From: Fen-1467 sp035519475
GTDB taxonomy: Bacteria; Verrucomicrobiota; Verrucomicrobiia; Opitutales; Opitutaceae
Direction of reading: 5' to 3'
DNA length: 5,482 bases
NCBI GenBank assembly: GCA_035519475.1
Contig: DATIWI010000037.1
Coordinates: forward strand, 1-5,482
Shown: positions 1 to 5,482 of the stretch, piece by piece
Layout: every line of letters starts with the position of its first letter
How positions within the stretch are numbered: the stretch's first letter is position 1
Notes under the pieces: model-generated
Databases searched by the model: none
What the model saw: only the letters and a program-made list of their open reading frames with translations
What the model was told of the DNA's origin: nothing
Made by a program: the position numbers and the translations under genes

Positions 1-3000
1 AGCGCCTGAAAGCGCGGGTCATCGCGCAGGGGCCAGGCCCACGGGCCGTGCTTCAGGTAGTGAACGTTGTACCAGTTCTGGAGCGCCCCGGGCTCGTCGT
101 GGAGCAGGTGAGCGAACGCCGCAAGCGCCTTGTCGCGATCGCCGATCCAAGTGTAGACAAACGCCTCCGCGCCGAGGTATTGCGGCAGGTGCCACTTGTC
201 GAGCGACTCCGGCATCACTTCGACCGACTGGCGCACACAGCGCACCGCCTCCTCCGAGTGGCCGAGCAGCGCCTCCATCCGTCCGAGTTCCGCCCACCAC
301 TGGGGGTTGGCCGCTTCGTTGACGAGCCGCGCGCGAAGTTCGTCGGGGAGTCTCTCCAGGCGCGCGCGGGCCGCGGGAATGTCGCCCAGGGCGGCCAGCG
401 TCACCGCTGCATCCAGCGCCTCCCGCGCCCGCGTCCGGAGGTCATCGCCGGCGGAACGCTGGAGCCGGTCGAGCCGGCCCGCCTCGCGGAAGTCGCCGTG
501 GGCCTGCGCCCACACTTTGCGGATCCCAATGACCTCGGCCAGGTTCGCTTTCGGTGCTGGCAGAGCGGCCAAAAAGGCCTCCATTTCCTCCGTCGACCCG
601 CGGGCTTCGAAGGGCAACAAAGCCTGCATGCTGGCTTCGTCGATTCGTTCCGGGAGCAGGTCCACGATGCGGCGCTGCTCCGTGATCGCTTCGTCGTAGC
701 GCCGGCACCGGCGCAACAACTGCACCAATTGTTGTCCGGAACTGACCTCGCGGGGATTGAGCCGGATGGACTGGCGGTAGCTGGCGACGGCTTCGAGCCA
801 CCGCCGCTGGGAGCGATACACGTGGCCGAAATCTCCGTAGACCGACGGATCATCCGGCCGGAGGCGGGCCAGTTCTTCGAGGTAGGTCAGCGCCCGACCG
901 TAGTCGCGCTCGACCGAATCGGCGAAATCGGCCAGCAGGCGGACGACCTCCGGGGAGTCGGGGGCCAGGCGGACGGCCTGGTCGAGCGCGGCCTTCGCCC
1001 TCACCCGATTGGCCTCGGTGTGATCGAAGTTCTGATTGTACTCGCTCGCGTAGACCCGGTGCAGCGCCGCCCAGGCCTGGGCGAAATCGGGATCCAGGGT
1101 TACCGCGCCTTGCAGCAAGGTCTCCCGCTTCCGCAGCGGCTCGGCCCGGACGGGACTCTCGCGATAGCCGATGTCACGCGCCTTGAGGTACAGGTCGTAC
1201 GCCGCCAGGTTATCGGTCGGACGGCGCTCGAGCAGCGACTTCTCCTGGGGCGAAAGGGCGGCCTGCAAGGCGGCTGCGATCGCCTGCGCCAGTTCGGCCT
1301 GGATGGCAAAGATGTCGCTGAGGTCGCGGTCATAGGACTTGGCCCACACATGCTCGTCGGTACGCGCGTCGATCAACTGGCCGGTGACCCGAACCTTCTG
1401 GCCGGCCCGGCGCACGCTGCCCTCGAGGATATAGGCAACACCCAGCTCCGCGCCGATCTGGCGGAGTGGCTTCTTGGTGTCGCGATAGGTCTCCACGGTC
1501 GTGCGCGAGACGACCCGGAGCTCGCGGATCAGGGCCAGGTTGGTGATCACGTCCTCGTGCATGCCGTCGGCGAAGAACCCGCTGGCCTCCTTGTCCTCGC
1601 TCATGTTCGTGAACGGGAGGACCGCGATGGATTTCCGGTCGGGCGCGCCCGGCGCCAAAGGTGCAGCTGATGTCGCAAATGCCTCCGCGGCCGGACTGGC
1701 GGCTGGTATCTGGTCGTCGAACGGCTTCGCGCCCTTGGGCAGCGTGTCGCGGAGGAGCTTCTCGAAGCGCGGGTCGCCGCGGAGGGGATCCCAAACCGGG
1801 TGGTAACGAAGCCACGCGTGGGGCGAAGCCGGCGGAAATGCCGCGAGCGCGTTGATGATTTCTTCGCGCCGTTCCGGATACACCCAGAGACAGAAATAGG
1901 GGAAGACCGAGGCCACCGTGATCTCTTTCTCGGACTGACCCCGCAGCTGCTGATGGAGTCGCCAGGTTCGCTGCGCCTCGTCGTACTCTCCCAAGCAGCC
2001 GAGAAACCAAGCTTTCTCCAACAGGAGTTCCGGGTCGTTAGAACGCGCCGCCAAGCGCTCTTCCGTCATGCGAAGCGCCGCTTGCCAGTCGGTCCGGGCG
2101 GCCGTCAGGCGGCCGGCTGCGTAATGGGCAAATGCGGTCCATTCCGCCTTGGGCCAAGGGGCATCGCCCCACCTGATCCAATCCTGCGGCAATGCCCGCA
2201 TGATCGCCAGAACCTTCTCCGGCTCACGGTGCATAAGACGGAGATTGGCCGCGAACGCGGCTGTCCCGTCCTCGAGCAGTTCTGAGGCGGGCAATTGGTC
2301 GATCGCTGCTTGTGCAGCGTTAAGATCTTCCCGCCAGATGACTTCAATTTCCGCCTTCAACAGCAACCCCGCCACGGAAAAGCCTGACGAGATGGCGCGG
2401 TTGGCTGCGGCCTCGGCTTCATCCCACCGTCCGACCAGCGAACACGCATGACCCTCTGAAATTGGATCATTGGCCTGCCGGTAACAGGCGAGTGCTTCAT
2501 CAAGGCTGCCCTCGGCCCACAAGAGCCTGCCTTTCTGGATCAAGGCCCACCGGTCATCAGACCTTTCCTCCAGCAGCGACTTAGTCAACTGCTCCGTTTC
2601 GGGCCGAGCGGTCGAATCGGCCACGACGGTGTTGAGCACCATGGCTTGCGCCAGACGCGCTTCGAACGAACGGTGGGCCAGCTTGACGGCGCGCGCGGCT
2701 TTGGCGCGCGCCTCCCCTTTGCGCGTGTCGGAGGTGTCGTAATGACGGGACACATATCCCTCATCGACCATGGCGCCGACGGCCCAGACGTCGCCGCTGG
2801 TCGGATCCAAGGCCTTCGCCTTCTCGAACAACTGCCCGGCGGTCTCGAGATCCGCCCGAACAACGTTCGTCCCCCGCAACAACGTCAATGCTTGCTGGAC
2901 CAACTGCCGGACTTCAAAACTCGGCTGGGTAGGCCCGGCCGTTGAACTCTCCGGCTTTCGCCACGGCTGCCAGATCACGACAGCCACCGTTGCCGCAATG

Positions 3001-3560
3001 CCGATCGTTGCAGCGGCGAGCCAAGGCCAAGCTCGCGCGCGCTTGGTTGTAGCCGGCCTCGCTGAGACTGGACCGGGGCCAGCGGCCCCGGCTACACGTC
3101 TTCCCGCCAACAACGCCTTTACGCGCTCGGCGAACGCCGGCGGCGTTTCTCCGCCCGGCAGCCGTGTCCACTGCACTTCGCGAAACTTGTCGGGCACGCG
3201 CGCATTGGCGTCCGAAGTATCGTCGATCACAACGGGCACGATGAACGCCACGTCCTCGGCCATGTCGTGGGTGCGTTCGACGCCCAGTTTCCATTCCCGT
3301 CGAAAATAGCCTTCGGCTCGTTCCTGCGTGTGCTGCGAGATCACCGGCACGAACAGCGCGCACTCGTGAATCTGCCGACGGATCTTTGCATCCCACGCGT
3401 CGCCCCCGCGCAGCTCGCTCTGGTCAAACCACATTTCAACTCCGGCAGCCCTCAGCGCGTCGGCAATCCGCTTGGCTGCGTCAGCATCTTGTGACGCGTA
3501 GCTCAGAAAAACCGCGCCCGAGGGCATCTCCACCGGCTGGATTGGAGGAGTGCTCGACAT
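1..3560 (-). CDS. Membrane-anchored TIR – TPR – TolB-like – TPR protein (C-terminus off the left edge)
   Basis: Reading the minus strand from the ATG at 3560, the frame stays open for 1186 codons to the window edge. An in-frame TAA at 3573–3575 bounds the start. Met12, preceded directly by GGTGGAG, is an alternative start; no good Shine-Dalgarno lies before Met1. Domains: TIR at about residues 14–135 (FLSYASQD at 18–25, WFDQSELRGGD at 44–54, FRREWKL at 86–92); a linker partly encoded by a REP-like palindrome (156–171); one hydrophobic helix at about 177–197 ending in WQPWRK; TPR block 1 at about 215–590; a WDPLRGDPRFEKLL motif at 590–603; a TolB-like (COG5616-type) domain at about 643–770, with SIAVLPF, FFADGMHEDVI and YILEGSVRRAG; and TPR block 2 from about 775. 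Glu89 aligns with the catalytic Glu of NAD-cleaving TIRs such as SARM1 Glu642, so the TIR could be an NADase; this is my hand alignment. Expected topology is TIR in the cytoplasm and TPR/TolB part in the periplasm. Ligand and output are unknown. The visible end, LRDDPRFQA, suggests the stop is near. Confidence 0.93.
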   Translation of the reverse strand, partial: MSSTPPIQPVEMPSGAVFLSYASQDADAAKRIADALRAAGVEMWFDQSELRGGDAWDAKIRRQIHECALFVPVISQHTQERAEGYFRREWKLGVERTHDMAEDVAFIVPVVIDDTSDANARVPDKFREVQWTRLPGGETPPAFAERVKALLAGRRVAGAAGPGPVSARPATTKRARAWPWLAAATIGIAATVAVVIWQPWRKPESSTAGPTQPSFEVRQLVQQALTLLRGTNVVRADLETAGQLFEKAKALDPTSGDVWAVGAMVDEGYVSRHYDTSDTRKGEARAKAARAVKLAHRSFEARLAQAMVLNTVVADSTARPETEQLTKSLLEERSDDRWALIQKGRLLWAEGSLDEALACYRQANDPISEGHACSLVGRWDEAEAAANRAISSGFSVAGLLLKAEIEVIWREDLNAAQAAIDQLPASELLEDGTAAFAANLRLMHREPEKVLAIMRALPQDWIRWGDAPWPKAEWTAFAHYAAGRLTAARTDWQAALRMTEERLAARSNDPELLLEKAWFLGCLGEYDEAQRTWRLHQQLRGQSEKEITVASVFPYFCLWVYPERREEIINALAAFPPASPHAWLRYHPVWDPLRGDPRFEKLLRDTLPKGAKPFDDQIPAASPAAEAFATSAAPLAPGAPDRKSIAVLPFTNMSEDKEASGFFADGMHEDVITNLALIRELRVVSRTTVETYRDTKKPLRQIGAELGVAYILEGSVRRAGQKVRVTGQLIDARTDEHVWAKSYDRDLSDIFAIQAELAQAIAAALQAALSPQEKSLLERRPTDNLAAYDLYLKARDIGYRESPVRAEPLRKRETLLQGAVTLDPDFAQAWAALHRVYASEYNQNFDHTEANRVRAKAALDQAVRLAPDSPEVVRLLADFADSVERDYGRALTYLEELARLRPDDPSVYGDFGHVYRSQRRWLEAVASYRQSIRLNPREVSSGQQLVQLLRRCRRYDEAITEQRRIVDLLPERIDEASMQALLPFEARGSTEEMEAFLAALPAPKANLAEVIGIRKVWAQAHGDFREAGRLDRLQRSAGDDLRTRAREALDAAVTLAALGDIPAARARLERLPDELRARLVNEAANPQWWAELGRMEALLGHSEEAVRCVRQSVEVMPESLDKWHLPQYLGAEAFVYTWIGDRDKALAAFAHLLHDEPGALQNWYNVHYLKHGPWAWPLRDDPRFQA
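3048..3096. repeat. REP-like double-hairpin palindrome inside the TIR–membrane linker
   Basis: The outer arms TGTAGCCGG (3048–3056) and CCGGCTACA (3088–3096) are perfect 9-bp inverted repeats. Inside them sits a perfect 8-bp stem, CCGGGGCC (3073–3080) and GGCCCCGG (3084–3091), with loop AGC; the second stem shares bases with the right outer arm, so the two pairings compete. A weaker hairpin, CTC-GCT-GAG (3058–3066), lies on the left. Size, GTAG-type ends and paired hairpins resemble REP/BIME elements. The element is read in frame as linker residues about 156–171, rich in Ala, Gly and Pro, between the TIR domain and the membrane helix. Assignment to a repeat family is inference, since only one copy is in the window. 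Confidence 0.6.
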
Positions 3561-3718
3561 CGAGACTGCGATTTACCGCAAATTCCGCCATGCCTTGCCA
3601 GCCCAAAGCAGGGTGAATCTGGAAAGCTCCCTCGCAGCTGGCCACGCTCCGCTGGCGGGCGCCGGAGGGCTCCGCGGCGGGCGCGGCGTGGCTCAGGATA
3701 CGGCCCCACCCGTTTAAC
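3561..3718. other. Intergenic region between the cupin gene and the TIR–TPR gene
   Basis: This 158-bp stretch holds no convincing ORF. Its half next to the cupin gene is very GC-rich and repetitive (3640–3693); the half next to the giant gene is less GC-rich. No run of T follows the possible stem on the minus strand, so I do not call an intrinsic terminator. GGTAAAT, 11–17 bases upstream of the giant gene's ATG, is weakly like a −10 box, but no convincing −35 is spaced correctly, so no promoter is called. Confidence 0.6.
3641..3692. repeat. GC-rich direct repeat pair inside a 7-bp inverted repeat
   Basis: Two near-identical copies lie in tandem with a 23-bp period: GCTCCGCTGGCGGGCGC (3646–3662) and GCTCCGCGGCGGGCGC (3669–3684), differing by one inserted T. 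They are flanked by GCCACGC (3641–3647) and its complement GCGTGGC (3686–3692). The element could fold in RNA between the cupin and TIR–TPR genes. It may be a small duplicated palindrome remnant or a structured intergenic RNA. Function is unknown, and it lacks the T tract of an intrinsic terminator. Confidence 0.5.
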
Positions 3719-4138
3719 TTATGCCTGCGACTTCCGCTCTTCTGCCGGAGCTTCCTTGATTTCGATGCTCAATGCCCGCAACTCGGCGGGCCCCACGTTC
3801 TCAAGGGTGTGCGGCGGCAGCGCCTCCGACCACACGATGAGCGGCAGACTGGCGGGGGGCGGCCGCCCGCGCGTGTCCGCGAGCACCCGCCCTTCGGCAT
3901 CACGGCGCACAAAGTCGCTCCAATGGCTGATGTGGTGGACCGCCGGCCAGCGGTGCGTGTGGACCGGCACCCGGTCGCCCGGGCCGATTCGGGTGTCGAG
4001 CACGCGCACGCGCTCATTTTCCAACAGAAGACGGTGATGCAAAGGCGCGGCTTGGAGCGCATCGAGCGCCTCCGGCCAGGGCCAGGCAGCCGACGGCGGC
4101 ACTCCAGCCGGCTCAGGTGCCTTGGTTGCGTCGGTCAT
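3719..4138 (-). CDS. Small cupin-domain protein
   Basis: A 139-residue protein without signal peptide or membrane segment, so probably cytoplasmic. It has a single-domain cupin pattern. Motif 1 is GDRVPVHTH (54–62), giving ligands His60 and His62. Motif 2 is PPHTLEN (108–114), giving His110 with the usual H-x3-N spacing. The Glu normally found a few residues after the His pair is not evident; the stretch reads RWPAVHHI, so His68 or His69 might replace it. The start LLLENERVRVLDTRI (37–51) and the WSDFVRRDAEG stretch (73–83) resemble a family of short uncharacterised bacterial cupins. Metal binding is likely, but substrate and reaction cannot be told. The ATG overlaps the stop of the upstream TIR stub (ATGA), and no Shine-Dalgarno is seen, so it probably depends on translational coupling. 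The first 30 or so residues, rich in Pro and Ala, look unstructured. Confidence 0.85.
   Translation of the reverse strand: MTDATKAPEPAGVPPSAAWPWPEALDALQAAPLHHRLLLENERVRVLDTRIGPGDRVPVHTHRWPAVHHISHWSDFVRRDAEGRVLADTRGRPPPASLPLIVWSEALPPHTLENVGPAELRALSIEIKEAPAEERKSQA
4135..4138 (-). promoter_or_regulatory. ATGA start/stop overlap coupling the TIR stub to the cupin gene
   Basis: On the minus strand the cupin ATG (4138–4136) and the TIR-stub TGA (4137–4135) share two bases. Such overlaps normally let a terminating ribosome reinitiate. No purine-rich Shine-Dalgarno is placed correctly before the cupin ATG, so cupin synthesis probably depends on translation of the stub, which may explain why the stub ORF is kept. 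Confidence 0.7.
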
Positions 4139-4404
4139 GTCACTGGGTCGGCGTCGAGTTTCCCTTCACGTGGGAAGTAACCCTCGGACCGCGCCTGCGT
4201 GCTGACCGGGATGGTCGGCACGAAGAGCACACACTCTTTGAGCTGGCGGCGGATGTTCGCGTCCCACGCATCGCCGCCGCGCAGCTCGCTCCGATCGAAC
4301 CAGACCACGGCACCGGCGGCGCGGAGCGCGTCGCAGATCTTCCGCGCCGCCTCGGCGTCCTGGGAGGCGTAGCTCAGGAAAACGGCTCTGCCCGGCTCGC
4401 TCAT
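4135..4404 (-). CDS. Truncated TIR-domain protein (N-terminal half only, probably decayed)
   Basis: An 89-residue ORF starting MSEPGRAVFLSYASQD. Residues 7–83 align without gaps to residues 16–92 of the giant TIR–TPR protein with 57 of 77 identical by hand count. It therefore holds the first half of a TIR fold: the FLSYASQD strand, WFDRSELRGGD loop and LFVPTI strand. After KL (82–83) the similarity ends and the frame stops six residues later, so the last strands and helices of the domain, any membrane helix and any TPRs are missing. The Glu aligned with the TIR catalytic residue remains (Glu80), but its surroundings carry unusual changes: Pro66 for Ser, Pro78 for Arg and Gly81 for Trp, each explainable by a single base change. 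It starts 3 bp after the upstream TPR gene and overlaps the cupin start. It could be a remnant of a deleted TIR–TPR gene kept as a coupling leader, or a small folded partner protein; I favour the remnant. Confidence 0.75.
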   Translation of the reverse strand: MSEPGRAVFLSYASQDAEAARKICDALRAAGAVVWFDRSELRGGDAWDANIRRQLKECVLFVPTIPVSTQARSEGYFPREGKLDADPVT

Positions 4405-4407
4405 GCG

Positions 4408-5482
4408 TCAGAACAGCGGCGCGTTGTTCTTCAGGTCGTGCACCAGCGCCTCGAAGCGCGGATCGCCGTGCAGCGGGAACCAGGTCGGGCTGGCTCGCGC
4501 CACGTAGATGTTCTCGCCGTAGGGCGTGCGCAGCAGCCGCGCCAGCTCGGCGAGCGCCCGGTCCTTCTCGCCCAGATAGGCCAGACAGGACGCCAGATTC
4601 TGGGTGTAGGTGGGGCCGGCCACCGCGTCCGCCGATTCCGGCACCAAGTCGACTGCCTTCTGGGCGGCGCGCAGCGCCGGTGCCTTGTCGCCCAGCAGCG
4701 TGTACGCGCCGCTCACTCCCACCCACAGACCCGCACTGGTGGGCTGCTTCTCCACCTCGGCTTTCATCACCGCCAGCGCCTCTCCGGCCCGGGCCCGGGC
4801 CGCCGCCGTATCGCCGTGCGCCGCGAGCACGAACGCTGCGTTCACGTCCTGGCTCCAATGCGGCTCCTCGAGGCCGTCGAAATACCGCTGCTGCTGGTCG
4901 AGCCGGATGGCGAGCGGAAAATCGCCGGTCAGCCGGGCCCACGTTTTTCGGAGATAAAGCATCATCCCCTCCTGCGCCGGCGCCGGCTTCGTCCGCGCCA
5001 TCCATGCCCGGCCCTCTTGCGTGGAGCCCCGGGCGAGAAACGGCACGGCCGTCAGAAAGGCCGCATCGGGCAGGCTGTCGGGCTGCAGCTCCACCACGTG
5101 CCGCTGCACGGCCTCCGCCTCCTCCCAGAGATTCAGCGCCTGCGCGAGCTGCTGGAGCGTGCGCACGTAGCGCAGGTTCCCCGGCTCGATCTGCACCGCC
5201 CGCCGCAGGGTGGAGAGCGCCTCCGGCCACCGCCCCTGCCGGCGGTAGATGAGCCCCAGCGAGCCAAAGACCTCCACGTCATTGGGGCGCAGGACCGCGA
5301 GGCGCTGGTATTGCTCGGTCGCGCGCCCGAAATCGCGGTAACCGTAATAATAGTAGTCGCCCAGCTTCTCGATCACTTCCGGCGCGTCCGGGGCGAGCCG
5401 GACGGCGGTGTCGATCGCCGCTTTCGCCTTCGCCAGCCGGCCGGCGGTCTGGTCCTGCTCGTTGAAATAGAGATAGGCGTGA
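4408..5482 (-). CDS. TPR-repeat protein, C-terminal part (N-terminus off the right edge)
   Basis: The frame is open from the right edge to the TGA at 4410–4408, showing 357 residues. The GTG at 5376 is not the start, because coding with TPR character continues upstream through AIDTAVRLAPDAPEV. TPR-like helix pairs fill the first 130 visible residues (for example LGLIYRRQGRWPEALSTLRR), and two more lie towards the end, around AYTLLGDKAPALRAAQKAV and SCLAYLGEKDRALAELARLL. The tail FPLHGDPRFEALV then NNAPLF is a typical end for this protein type. It is colinear with TPR block 2 of the giant TIR–TPR protein from that protein's residue 834 on, sharing signposts such as AVRLAP and ARGST. By analogy a TolB-like domain, and perhaps a membrane helix and TIR domain, should lie upstream. 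The likely role is protein–protein contact or sensing; the partner is unknown. A YYYYGYRDF stretch is a local oddity. The TIR stub follows after 3 bp, suggesting one transcript. Confidence 0.93.
   Translation of the reverse strand, partial: HAYLYFNEQDQTAGRLAKAKAAIDTAVRLAPDAPEVIEKLGDYYYYGYRDFGRATEQYQRLAVLRPNDVEVFGSLGLIYRRQGRWPEALSTLRRAVQIEPGNLRYVRTLQQLAQALNLWEEAEAVQRHVVELQPDSLPDAAFLTAVPFLARGSTQEGRAWMARTKPAPAQEGMMLYLRKTWARLTGDFPLAIRLDQQQRYFDGLEEPHWSQDVNAAFVLAAHGDTAAARARAGEALAVMKAEVEKQPTSAGLWVGVSGAYTLLGDKAPALRAAQKAVDLVPESADAVAGPTYTQNLASCLAYLGEKDRALAELARLLRTPYGENIYVARASPTWFPLHGDPRFEALVHDLKNNAPLF

Noticed and set aside
714..734. Inverted repeat CAACAA / TTGTTG with a 9-base loop
   Set aside because: It lies within a QQLVQLL coding stretch; Gln and Leu codons produce such complementarity by chance, and the stem is only 6 bp and AT-rich.
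48..1670. A 540-codon open frame on the plus strand
   Set aside because: It lies entirely antisense to the TolB/TPR2 part of the giant gene, whose minus-strand reading gives clear domain motifs. The plus-strand translation shows no recognisable domain; long antisense frames are common in GC-rich coding DNA.
1330..2010. A 226-codon minus-strand frame inside the giant gene
   Set aside because: It is an alternative frame of the junction between TPR block 1 and the TolB-like domain, with Arg/Gly-rich sequence and no motif.
3573..3610. Promoter candidate for the giant gene (TGGCAA with GTAAAT)
   Set aside because: The boxes match consensus poorly, and the −10 would sit about 11 bases from the start codon, leaving almost no leader; not enough to call.
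4141..4175. Possible continued nucleotide similarity between the cupin start (GACATGACC) and the giant gene's TIR codons (GACATGGCC), implying a frameshifted TIR running into the cupin
   Set aside because: The match is only about nine bases and needs gaps; translation beyond it matches the cupin, not the second half of a TIR domain, in any frame I read.
4785..4802. Perfect 18-bp palindrome of alternating CCC and GGG
   Set aside because: It encodes Ala-Arg-Ala-Arg-Ala-type residues with GC-rich codons in the TPR gene; such palindromes arise readily by codon bias, and it lacks a loop or partner element.
4166..5230. A 354-codon minus-strand frame spanning the TPR gene and the TIR stub
   Set aside because: Its translation is low-complexity Ala/Gly/Arg, while the other frame gives clean TPR and TIR sequence. 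It is a shadow frame.

Overview
The window is a GC-rich, gene-dense stretch from a bacterium. All four recognisable genes lie on the minus strand, so transcription runs right to left. The protein types are a membrane-anchored TIR–TPR receptor, a TolB-like (COG5616-type) segment, a TPR tail and a small cupin. These, together with a REP-like double hairpin, would suit a Gram-negative-type genome such as Verrucomicrobiota (Opitutae). That assignment is a guess from gene style; there is no rRNA or other marker gene to prove it.

Layout in transcription order. (1) 5482–4408: the C-terminal part of a TPR protein whose N-terminus is off the right edge. (2) 4404–4135: an 89-residue TIR stub starting 3 bp after that stop. 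It matches the N-terminal half of the TIR domain of the large downstream gene and then stops. (3) 4138–3719: a 139-residue cupin protein whose start overlaps the TIR stub stop (ATGA). (4) 3718–3561: a GC-rich intergenic stretch with a short direct repeat and an inverted repeat. (5) 3560–1: a giant open frame of at least 1186 codons that leaves the left edge. It encodes TIR – one transmembrane helix – TPR block 1 – TolB-like domain – TPR block 2.

The first three genes are packed tightly enough to be one operon; the giant gene could belong to it or have its own promoter in the 157-bp gap. The right-hand TPR protein is colinear with TPR block 2 of the giant protein, and the TIR stub is about 74% identical to its TIR domain. 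The locus is therefore a tandem family of TIR/TPR receptors that has been duplicated, fused and partly deleted, with a cupin gene between the copies. In the giant protein the TIR domain should be cytoplasmic and the TPR/TolB part on the other side of the inner membrane. This resembles CadC-type sensors with TIR in place of the DNA-binding domain.

The main points for a second look are the apparent two-gene fusion inside the giant protein (an internal C-terminus-like motif plus a base-composition shift), the REP-like palindrome read through as linker codons, the decayed but translationally coupled TIR stub, and the cupin that accompanies it. I see no RNA gene, CRISPR array or transposase.
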